Positions 56,643 through 64,000 of a stretch of DNA of 64,000 nucleotides are shown in pieces (position 1 is the first letter of the stretch; every line of letters starts with the position of its first letter). Location of the stretch: assembly GCF_000963865.1 (NCBI RefSeq), contig NZ_CP011071.1:2461001-2525000 (forward strand), written 5' to 3'. A program made the translations under genes and the position numbers. Under the pieces are notes generated by a model. The model did not search any database. It was not told where the DNA came from and saw only the letters and a program-made list of their open reading frames with translations. This DNA comes from Flagellimonas lutaonensis (GTDB taxonomy: Bacteria; Bacteroidota; Bacteroidia; Flavobacteriales; Flavobacteriaceae).

Positions 56643-57065
56643 ATGCAGTTTCATCAAAAAGAAATTACGCTAAAATCATACCCAAGGGGCTTTCATTTGA
56701 TTACCGATGAGGTTTTACGGGCCATCCCCGAGATCAAAAGCATCGATACGGGTATGCTGCAGGTCTTTATAAAGCACACCTCGGCCAGTTTGACCATCAA
56801 TGAAAATGCCGACCCCACCGTGCGGTTGGATTTTGAAAGCCATATGAACAAAATGGTGCCAGAAAACGCCCCGTATTATGTGCATACGTACGAGGGGCCC
56901 GATGACATGCCCGCGCACATCAAGGCATCGTTGATGGGGGCTTCGGTGCAAATACCCATCACAAACGGAAAATTGAACCTGGGCATTTGGCAGGGTATTT
57001 ATCTATGCGAACACAGAAACCGGGCATCTGGCCGTCGGTTGGTCATCTCGGCTTTTGGTGATTGA
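56643..57065 (+). CDS. yjbQ: YjbQ family protein (UPF0047, secondary thiamine-phosphate synthase type)
   Basis: 140 residues. The conserved segments HTSASLTINENADP, NAPYYVHTYEGPDDMPAHIKA (active pocket His) and LNLGIWQGIYLCEHR are present. The family has weak thiamine phosphate synthase activity in E. coli but its real function is uncertain. Length is normal. It stands alone between a decayed repeat and the reverse SGNH hydrolase gene. Confidence 0.92.
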   Translation: MQFHQKEITLKSYPRGFHLITDEVLRAIPEIKSIDTGMLQVFIKHTSASLTINENADPTVRLDFESHMNKMVPENAPYYVHTYEGPDDMPAHIKASLMGASVQIPITNGKLNLGIWQGIYLCEHRNRASGRRLVISAFGD

Positions 57066-57091
57066 TTTTTTTAAGGAAGGAAAATGGGGCA

Positions 57092-57760
57092 TCATTTTCT
57101 CTTGCGCAATTTTTTGGCAATCTTCTTGGCCCAACTTTGGTACATTTTTTTTGAAGGGTGAAGGCTGTCGGAAGCAATCAGGTTGGGGTTGACCGCCATA
57201 TTACGGGTAGAGGGTGTAATGTCTACCACCAAAACGCCCTGTTCTTTAGCCATGTTCTTGATAATGCGGTTGTAGCGTCCGATTTCGGTGGTAATCTTCT
57301 CTTTGTCGCGGAAGCGTGCAAATGGGGTTGCTCCCCAATCAGGAATGGTCAGTACAAAAACATTGGATCGGTCGTTGCCCGCCAGTTCAATACTGCGTGC
57401 CAATAGCTGGGCAAACTCAACTTCGAACAAACGTATGGGCAAACCTTGGTACTGGTTGTTGACCCCGATGAGAAGTGCAACCTGGTCGTAAGGGGGCGAA
57501 AGATCTGCGGTGGCAATGGCCTCTAGCAAATCGGTGGTGGTCCATCCGGCTTTGGCCAATATGTGTGGCTCGTTGAGATCAATGTATTTTTTGTCGATGA
57601 TTTCATGTAACTGCATGGGCCATGAATTCTTGTTCAGTTCACCGGTGGCAGCTGTATAACTGTCTCCCAGAGCCAAAAAAGAACTTGGCGTTTCTTGCGC
57701 CATGCAATGGCCAAATAGTATGAGGGAAACCAAGAGCGTGAAAGTTTTCAACGTAGGCAT
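57092..57760 (-). CDS. Secreted SGNH/GDSL hydrolase
   Basis: 222 residues from ATG 57760 with a signal peptide ending CMAQ. Block I is ALGDSYTA (catalytic Ser), block III GVNNQ (oxyanion Asn), block V SDSLHPS (Asp and His). The family cleaves esters, e.g. lysophospholipid or acetylated sugars. The gene faces the rplT terminator. Substrate unknown. Confidence 0.9.
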   Translation of the reverse strand: MPTLKTFTLLVSLILFGHCMAQETPSSFLALGDSYTAATGELNKNSWPMQLHEIIDKKYIDLNEPHILAKAGWTTTDLLEAIATADLSPPYDQVALLIGVNNQYQGLPIRLFEVEFAQLLARSIELAGNDRSNVFVLTIPDWGATPFARFRDKEKITTEIGRYNRIIKNMAKEQGVLVVDITPSTRNMAVNPNLIASDSLHPSKKMYQSWAKKIAKKLRKRK

Positions 57761-57782
57761 GATTCTGAAACCTTCAAAATAC

Positions 57783-57812
57783 AAAAATCCCGCTGAACTC
57801 AGCGGGATTTTA
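57783..57812 (-). terminator. Terminator after rplT
   Basis: A 12-bp stem AAATCCCGCTGA / TCAGCGGGATTT read on the reverse strand is followed by a T tract; it ends the thrS-infC-rpmI-rplT operon 32 bp after the rplT stop. Confidence 0.85.
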
Positions 57813-57842
57813 GATAAGCGGGGTAAAGTTTATGCAAAATTG

Positions 57843-58187
57843 TTACTTCACTTTTTCTACGATAGCCTTGAACGCCTCGGGGTGGTTCATGGCCAAATCG
57901 GCAAGAACTTTTCGGTTGAGCTCTATACCATTGGCTTTTACCTTGCCCATAAACTGTGAGTAAGACATACCGTGTTGGCGGGCACCTGCATTGATACGGG
58001 TAATCCAAAGGGCCCTGAAGTTTCTCTTTTTGTTTTTTCTATCGCGGTAGGCATATAACATTGCTTTTTCTACCGCATTCTTGGCTACTGTCCAAACGTT
58101 CTTACGACGTCCGAAGTAGCCCTTGGCTTGCTTCAGCACTTTTTTTCTACGTGCCCTTGAAGCTACTGAATTTACTGATCTTGGCAT
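57843..58187 (-). CDS. rplT: 50S ribosomal protein L20 (bL20)
   Basis: 114 residues beginning [19 protein letters not shown], with [21 protein letters not shown]. The length is normal. It binds 23S rRNA early in assembly, and in other bacteria represses its own operon. It is the last gene of the operon, 144 bp after rpmI; that gap contains a hairpin. Confidence 0.97.
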   Translation of the reverse strand: MPRSVNSVASRARRKKVLKQAKGYFGRRKNVWTVAKNAVEKAMLYAYRDRKNKKRNFRALWITRINAGARQHGMSYSQFMGKVKANGIELNRKVLADLAMNHPEAFKAIVEKVK

Positions 58188-58210
58188 TTTGTTTCACTTT
58201 TTTGTAGCAG

Positions 58211-58234
58211 GCGTCCCGAACTTGCCTCGGGAAC
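58211..58234. repeat. Hairpin in the rpmI-rplT gap
   Basis: TCCCGA (58214-58219) and TCGGGA (58227-58232) flank CTTGCC-type loop bases, giving a stem-loop on either strand. It may be a dispersed flavobacterial repeat (TCCCGAGG-type) or an operon-internal regulatory or processing hairpin. Confidence 0.5.
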
Positions 58235-58331
58235 TTTTCTGTATTCTCAAATCGTAAGTCTAAAAGCTACGATCGTGAATTATTTTGCCTGACTCCATGG
58301 TTAATAATTAATGAATGAACCTCTTGAACAA

Positions 58332-58529
58332 TTATTTTAAACGTAACTGTTCTTTGATGCTGGCCTCATCGGCTTTGTGCACCAAAGTCGAATGGGTCAA
58401 CCGAAGCTTGCGCTTTTTTGATTTCTTGGTCAAAATGTGACTCTTGAAAGCGTGCTTCCTTTTGATCTTACCGGTACCTGTAAGCTTAAAACGCTTTTTG
58501 GCACTGGATTTTGTTTTCATTTTAGGCAT
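58332..58529 (-). CDS. rpmI: 50S ribosomal protein L35 (bL35)
   Basis: 65 residues of a basic protein beginning [20 protein letters not shown], with [24 protein letters not shown] repeats of basic residues. It lies 54 bp after infC and 144 bp before rplT. The length is typical. Confidence 0.97.
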   Translation of the reverse strand: MPKMKTKSSAKKRFKLTGTGKIKRKHAFKSHILTKKSKKRKLRLTHSTLVHKADEASIKEQLRLK

Positions 58530-58583
58530 TTTCCTAAATATTTAATTAACTCCGCTTATATCTTTTTGAGCAAAATGGTACCC

Positions 58584-59141
58584 TTACTTTTTGGTTGTTT
58601 TGGGCGCGATGAACATCGTCATGCGTTTTCCCTCCAATTTTGGCATTTGCTCTACCTTTCCATACTCTTCCAATTCTTGCGCCAAACGCAACAGCAAAAT
58701 TTCACCTTGGTCTTTGTACACGATCGAACGCCCCTTGAAAAAGACATATGCCTTTAACTTGGCGCCATCTTTCAAGAACTTTTCGGCGTGGCGCTTTTTG
58801 AACTCGTAATCATGGTCATCGGTCTGGGGACCAAAACGTATTTCTTTTACCACCACTTTGCTGGCTTTCGCCTTCATGGCTTTGTCGCGCTTCTTTTGCT
58901 CGTAGAGAAACTTTTTGTAATCCATGATCTTACAGACCGGCGGATCCGCTTTCGGTGAAATCTCTACAAGGTCGAGCTCAAGTTCTTGGGCTTTTTGCAA
59001 AGCCTCTTTTGTTGGGTAAACACCCATTTCAACATTATCGCCCACCAAACGCACTTTGGGGGCGGTTATTTTCTCATTGATATTGTGGGGATTCTTGTTC
59101 TCCCTTCTAGGTTGGGGCCTAAATCTTCTTCTTATTGCTAT
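58584..59141 (-). CDS. infC: Translation initiation factor IF-3, likely AUA start
   Basis: 185 residues if translation begins at ATA 59141 (A-I-R-R-R-F-R-P-Q follows), the only position before an in-frame stop two codons earlier that gives the complete N-terminal domain ([19 protein letters not shown]). The next ATG gives a protein lacking its first 29 residues, which remain highly conserved. IF3 rejects non-AUG starts, so a rare start allows autoregulation, as with AUU in E. coli. The core has [21 protein letters not shown] and [16 protein letters not shown]. It lies 34 bp after thrS. Confidence 0.92.
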   Translation of the reverse strand: MAIRRRFRPQPRRENKNPHNINEKITAPKVRLVGDNVEMGVYPTKEALQKAQELELDLVEISPKADPPVCKIMDYKKFLYEQKKRDKAMKAKASKVVVKEIRFGPQTDDHDYEFKKRHAEKFLKDGAKLKAYVFFKGRSIVYKDQGEILLLRLAQELEEYGKVEQMPKLEGKRMTMFIAPKTTKK

Positions 59142-59175
59142 GGCTTAATCTTTTTTAGTTAAACAATACGTTTCG

Positions 59176-61116
59176 TTAGAACGACTTTAAGGTACTATTT
59201 ATTTCTTTAGCTACCAAGTCTGAAAATTCGCTTATGGCAATGCTGCCGAGGTCTTCGCCACCATGTCTTCTGACTGATAGGGTATTGGCCTTTTCCTCGT
59301 TTTCACCAACGATGAGCATGAAGGGTATTTTCTTCAGCTCAGCTTCACGAATTTTCTTGCCAACGGTTTCGTTCCGCTTATCAATGAGCGCGCGAATTTC
59401 GTGATTTTCTAGCGAATTCAAAACTTTTTCAGCATATTTTTCGTGCTTCTCGCTGACGGGCAGCACGATGGCTTGCGTCGGAATCAACCACAAAGGAAAG
59501 TTACCTCCCGTATGTTCCAGCAACAGGGCCACAAAGCGCTCCATGCTTCCGAACGGGGCACGGTGGATCATGACCGGTCTATGAAGTTCATTGTCATTGC
59601 CCTTATAGGTCAAATCGAATCGTTCGGGTAAATTATAATCCACCTGAATGGTGCCCAATTGCCATTGGCGCCCCAGAGCATCTTTCACCATAAAATCCAG
59701 TTTTGGCCCGTAAAAGGCGGCTTCGCCGCTTTCAATCACATAATCGAGCCCTTTTTCATCCGCGGCATCGATGATTGCCTTTTCGGCCTTTTCCCAGTTT
59801 TCAACACTTCCGATATACTTCTCGGGCTTGTCTAGGTCCCTGACCGATACCTGGGCCGTGAAGTTTTCAAAGCCCAAAGAGCCCAAAACATATAATGATA
59901 GGTCAATAACGTTTTTGAACTCATCGTTCAGTTGATCGGGGGTGCAGAAAATATGGGCATCGTCTTGGGTAAAGCCCCGAACCCGGGTAAGTCCGTGTAA
60001 CTCACCACTCTGTTCATACCGGTAAACAGTGCCAAACTCTGCATAGCGTATCGGCAGGTCTTTATAGCTGAACGGACTGTTCTTATAGATTTCACAATGG
60101 TGTGGACAGTTCATCGGCTTTAGCAAGAACTCTTCATCCTCTTTCGGGGTGTGGATGGGCTGAAAGCTATCTTCCCCATATTTGGCGTAGTGCCCAGAGG
60201 TCACATACAGTTGTTTTTGGCCGATGTGCGGGGTAACCACCATTTCATATCCTGCTTTTTTCTGGGCCTTTTTCAGAAAATTTTCCAGTCGCTCCCTAAG
60301 GGCAGCACCTTTTGGCAACCACAATGGCAGCCCTTGCCCCACCTTTTGTGAGAAGGTGAACAGTTCTAGCTCTTTCCCCAGCTTTCTGTGGTCTCTTTTC
60401 TTGGCTTCTTCAAGAAGCTCAAGATATTCGGTGAGTTGTTTCTGTTTAGGGAATGAGATTCCGTAAACACGGGTCAATTGCGGATTGTTTTCATCGCCCC
60501 TCCAATAGGCACCGGCCACATTCAAAATTTTGATGGCCTTGATATGTCCGGTATTTGGTATATGCCCCCCCCGGCACAGATCGGTAAACGTACTGTGGTC
60601 GCAAAAAGTGATTTCACCATCTTCGAGGTTCTCGATGAGCTCTACCTTATATATATTGTTCTGTTTCCTGTAATAATCGAGAGCCTCTTTTTTTGATACT
60701 TCCCGCATTTTAAAGTCGTGCTTGCCCCGGGCAATTTCAAGCGCTTTTTTCTCTATCGTCGGAAAATCTTTTTCTGAAATGGTATGGTCGCCAAAATCGA
60801 CATCGTAGTAAAAGCCATTTTCTATGGCGGGCCCAATGGTGAGTTTAATGCCGGGGTACAGTTCTTCCAGTGCCTGCGCCACCACATGCGAGGTCGAGTG
60901 CCAGAATGCTTTTTTGCCCTGCTCATCGTTCCAAGTATATAGAACCAGTTTGCCACTTTCTGTGAGGGGGGTGTGGGTCTCTATGGTCTCACCGTTAAAG
61001 GACGCAGAAATGACATTGCGGGCCAAGCCCTCACTGATGCTCTGGGCCACTTCCATGGCCGTGGTTCCTTTGGCGACTTTTTTTATCGCCCCATCGGGCA
61101 ATGTAATCTCGATCAT
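59176..61116 (-). CDS. thrS: Threonyl-tRNA synthetase
   Basis: 646 residues. The TGS domain (1-62), editing domain with [14 protein letters not shown] and [16 protein letters not shown], the class II core with motif 2 [14 protein letters not shown], the zinc-binding Cys in [12 protein letters not shown] and the anticodon domain at the C-terminus are all present. It charges tRNA-Thr and heads the thrS-infC-rpmI-rplT operon. The -7 box is 22 bp upstream. Confidence 0.97.
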   Translation of the reverse strand: MIEITLPDGAIKKVAKGTTAMEVAQSISEGLARNVISASFNGETIETHTPLTESGKLVLYTWNDEQGKKAFWHSTSHVVAQALEELYPGIKLTIGPAIENGFYYDVDFGDHTISEKDFPTIEKKALEIARGKHDFKMREVSKKEALDYYRKQNNIYKVELIENLEDGEITFCDHSTFTDLCRGGHIPNTGHIKAIKILNVAGAYWRGDENNPQLTRVYGISFPKQKQLTEYLELLEEAKKRDHRKLGKELELFTFSQKVGQGLPLWLPKGAALRERLENFLKKAQKKAGYEMVVTPHIGQKQLYVTSGHYAKYGEDSFQPIHTPKEDEEFLLKPMNCPHHCEIYKNSPFSYKDLPIRYAEFGTVYRYEQSGELHGLTRVRGFTQDDAHIFCTPDQLNDEFKNVIDLSLYVLGSLGFENFTAQVSVRDLDKPEKYIGSVENWEKAEKAIIDAADEKGLDYVIESGEAAFYGPKLDFMVKDALGRQWQLGTIQVDYNLPERFDLTYKGNDNELHRPVMIHRAPFGSMERFVALLLEHTGGNFPLWLIPTQAIVLPVSEKHEKYAEKVLNSLENHEIRALIDKRNETVGKKIREAELKKIPFMLIVGENEEKANTLSVRRHGGEDLGSIAISEFSDLVAKEINSTLKSF

Positions 61117-61138
61117 GTGCGCATTTGTTAACAGGGGG

Positions 61139-61146
61139 CAAAGATA
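61139..61146 (-). promoter_or_regulatory. -7 box of thrS operon
   Basis: Reverse-strand TATCTTTG, consensus-perfect, 22 bp before the ATG. Confidence 0.55.
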
Positions 61147-61276
61147 CGATCTTGTAACGATGCTTACAATAAGGTACCCTGGATTAATATTTCTGGAATA
61201 ACACCAAAAAATAATTATAACATGTTGATATTCAACACGTAGAAAAAAAATGAAATTTTTTGCTGATTTTGTTTTG

Positions 61277-61304
61277 TTGGATAAAACAAAGCTTTCTATA
61301 TTTG
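61277..61304 (+). promoter_or_regulatory. rRNA operon promoter
   Basis: TTG (61277-61279; also TTTTG just before) and a perfect -7 box TATATTTG (61297-61304), 17 bp apart. An A/T-rich stretch (61199-61275) lies upstream, resembling an UP element. Confidence 0.65.
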
Positions 61305-61497
61305 CACCCGCTTTGCTTGATGGCAGGGCATTTTTTTCCGGTCAGTTGTCCGTTTTTCGGGCGTTTTTTTTTGAGAGGGCCGGGTCTTTTGTTTTGTGAA
61401 GTTCATATACATATTGGGAATAATGACAGCGTAAACAGAGAGAGAACCATTTTGATCGCCGGGTGCGGCCTTTGTTGGGGGATCAGTTTAAGATTTC
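61305..61497 (+). other. rRNA leader region
   Basis: 193 bp between the promoter and 16S. It contains no coding sequence I can support; a run of T/G and the sequence GAGAGAACC... near 61441 may be part of the antitermination leader. Nothing else is seen. Confidence 0.5.
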
Positions 61498-63025
<1,528 letters not shown>

Positions 63026-63113
63026 TAGAGAGACGTCCCCTTTTCGGGGGCCGTTGCCCGCGACGGGGTTCTTTCCCTGTGCGCTGTCACCCATATGTTT
63101 TTTTTGATATAGC

Positions 63114-63187
63114 AGTCTCGTAGCTCAGCTGGTTAGAGCGCTACACTGATAATGTAGAGGTCGGCAGTTCGAGCCTGCCCGAGACTA
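63114..63187 (+). tRNA. tRNA-Ile (GAT)
   Basis: Acceptor AGTCTCG / CGAGACT; the anticodon loop CTGATAA gives GAT; T-arm GCAGTTCGAGCCTGC. CCA is encoded after the discriminator A (63188-63190). Its 3' end is duplicated downstream (see repeat). Confidence 0.95.
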
Positions 63188-63318
63188 CCAGGTCGAGGAA
63201 GGGCGAGAAGTTCATGCTGAGCGTAGCCGAAGTGAGCCTGCCCGGGACTACCAGGTCGAGGAAGGGCGAGAAGTTTGTGCCGAGCGCGGTCGAGGTGAGC
63301 CTGTCAGGGACTACGGCG
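63171..63318 (+). repeat. Tandem repeat array starting in tRNA-Ile 3' end
   Basis: A 63-bp unit starting GAGCCTGCCC inside the tRNA T-arm/acceptor is repeated: 63171-63233, 63234-63296 and a partial third copy 63297-63318. Each copy has GACTACCAGGTCGAGGAAG, then a variable REP-like part (TGCTGAGCGTAGCC in the first, TGCCGAGCGCGGTCGAGG in the second). The second is similar to the REP element at 4439. The rest of the spacer (63319-63452) shows nothing identifiable. Confidence 0.8.
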
Positions 63319-63452
63319 CGGCGCGGCTGCGAGTTGAAGGTTAAAGGTGGAAAGTCAAAGGTCCGCCTATGGTTTTTGAAGTTCTTAAAGAAATATTGGA
63401 TAGGGAAATTCTAGAGGTTGGGTCATCGGTAACGGTGCGCCGTTTTTTAAGG

Positions 63453-63485
63453 AACTGTCAACTGTTCACTGACAACTGACAACTG
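63453..63485 (+). repeat. Short AACTG tandem repeat in rRNA spacer
   Basis: AACTGTCAACTGTTCACTG followed by ACAACTGACAACTG: short direct repeats of (C)AACTG with variable spacing. This type of low-complexity repeat occurs in many bacterial intergenic regions. Confidence 0.6.
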
Positions 63486-63491
63486 GGAAAC

Positions 63492-63565
63492 GGGGAATTA
63501 GCTCAGCTGGCTAGAGCGCCTGCCTTGCACGCAGGAGGTCATCGGTTCGACTCCGATATTCTCCA
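63492..63565 (+). tRNA. tRNA-Ala (TGC)
   Basis: Acceptor GGGGAAT / ATTCTCC; anticodon stem CCTGC / GCAGG around CTTGCAC gives TGC; T-arm CGGTTCGACTCCG. CCA is not encoded (ACCG follows). Confidence 0.95.
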
Positions 63566-63582
63566 CCGGGCCGAAGCGTCAA

Positions 63583-63605
63583 AAAAATGTCTGGTAGACA
63601 TTTTT
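63583..63605 (+). other. Perfect hairpin between tRNA-Ala and 23S
   Basis: AAAAATGTCT-GGT-AGACATTTTT, a perfect 10-bp stem with a three-base loop and a T tract at its end. It looks like an intrinsic terminator but sits within the rRNA operon, so it may be a processing or attenuating element. The remainder of the 211-bp spacer (63566-63776) holds the 23S leader; nothing coding. Confidence 0.6.
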
Positions 63606-63776
63606 AGCGCAGGAGCCAGATGGCGCGTTGGCGTTATCGAAAAGTTCATTGACATATTGGGACGGAGCGTTCCGCATTTTGCGGGACAGCGAAGTCGAAG
63701 AAACACGTAGTAGAAGTAACAATTTTATTGAAGGATTACGAGAGGGCCCTTCCGCGCCTTTGTGCGCGGGGGTGGC

Positions 63777-64000
63777 GACAAGCAAGAGAAGGGCGTATGG
63801 GGGATGCCTAGGCTCCCAGAGGCGAAGAAGGACGTGATAAGCTGCGAAAAGCCGCGGGGATCGGCACATACGAATTGATCCGCGGATTTCCGAATGGGGC
63901 AACCCGGCATGCTGAAGGCATGTCACCCCGCACTTGTGCGGGGGGCGAACCCGCCGAACTGAAACATCTAAGTAGGCGGAGGAGGAGAAAACAAGAGTGA
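63777..64000 (+). rRNA. rrl: 23S ribosomal RNA, 5' part
   Basis: The first 224 nt or so, with GGGGGATGCCTAGGCTCCCAG and AGAGGCGAAGAAGGACGTG, matching the 23S 5' domain. The start is estimated by alignment of GGATGCC with E. coli position 26-32. The gene runs out of the window. Confidence 0.93.

Noticed and set aside
63171..63318. CRISPR-like array in the rRNA spacer
   Set aside because: Only two full units plus a part, directly adjoining without spacers, and derived from tRNA and REP sequences.
63214..63414. 66-residue open frame in the rRNA spacer
   Set aside because: It is made by the tandem REP-like repeats following tRNA-Ile and has no protein-like conservation or start signals.

Overview
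The window is bacterial chromosome from a member of Bacteroidota, almost certainly family Flavobacteriaceae. The 16S gene is of flavobacterial type (the Muricauda/Allomuricauda neighbourhood is my guess and is not resolved). Promoters show the Bacteroidota -7 box TAnnTTTG rather than a sigma-70 -10 box, genes lack Shine-Dalgarno sequences although the 16S tail keeps CACCTCC, and several families are typical of the phylum (DUF4295, DUF2911, split transketolase, DUF2911/SRPBCC lipoprotein neighbourhoods). Gene density is high and no prophage, intact IS element or CRISPR array was found.

Layout. 1-4.4 kb: end of an FAH-family hydrolase, a lone Hpt protein, cinA, then rpmB-rpmG-DUF4295, ftsY and a DUF2911 protein. 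4.5-8.7 kb: an amidase lipoprotein, a convergent serine-hydrolase lipoprotein, rimO. 8.7-11 kb: a DoxX-like protein and a Tat-exported Gfo/Idh/MocA oxidoreductase. 11-13 kb: ECF sigma and anti-sigma genes divergent from a fasciclin-domain protein. 13-15.4 kb: a four-gene reverse operon (two SRPBCC proteins, a small unknown, a class A beta-lactamase-like lipoprotein). 15.5-18.7 kb: two SurA-type periplasmic foldases and a MoxR ATPase. 18.9-21.1 kb: aconitase. 21.2-25.6 kb: a MITE-like remnant, a cysteine-less thioredoxin-fold protein and a carotenoid operon (MerR/B12 regulator, crtI, crtB, crtZ). 25.7-28.9 kb: tRNA-Leu and a tripartite ABC exporter.

28.9-43.3 kb is the most unusual part: a stress or dormancy island with seven universal stress proteins, a flavodoxin-like membrane protein, a TerB-like protein, a PAS histidine kinase, a response regulator fused to a Crp/Fnr module, an eRF1-like small protein, an ATP-cone/nuclease fusion, a beta-CASP metallo-hydrolase, two paralogous unknowns and a lipoprotein. 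By eye I found a dyad ACTGA-N6-TCAT (a TGA-N6-TCA Crp/Fnr-type operator) ahead of the transcription units of this island. In six of seven cases its centre lies exactly 29.5 bp upstream of the first base of a -7 box (about -41.5 from the predicted start), and in the seventh 30.5 bp. One site lies outside the island, before the DoxX operon. The simplest reading is one regulon run by the kinase and REC-Crp pair, comparable in logic to the mycobacterial DosR dormancy regulon but built from different parts.

43.3-61.1 kb is housekeeping: tRNA-Lys, aroK, a PRTase, an S4 protein, an FKBP lipoprotein, an OMP, split transketolase (interrupted by an unknown gene), tgt, an LptF/G permease, accA, dnaB, a so-called asparagine synthetase B, a HAD phosphatase, YjbQ, an SGNH hydrolase and the thrS-infC-rpmI-rplT operon, in which infC appears to start at AUA. 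61.2-64 kb is the start of an rRNA operon: promoter, 16S, tRNA-Ile(GAT), tRNA-Ala(TGC) and the 5' end of 23S, with a repeat array built on the 3' end of tRNA-Ile. All coordinates and motif distances come from reading the sequence by eye; family assignments come from remembered motifs and were not checked by database search.
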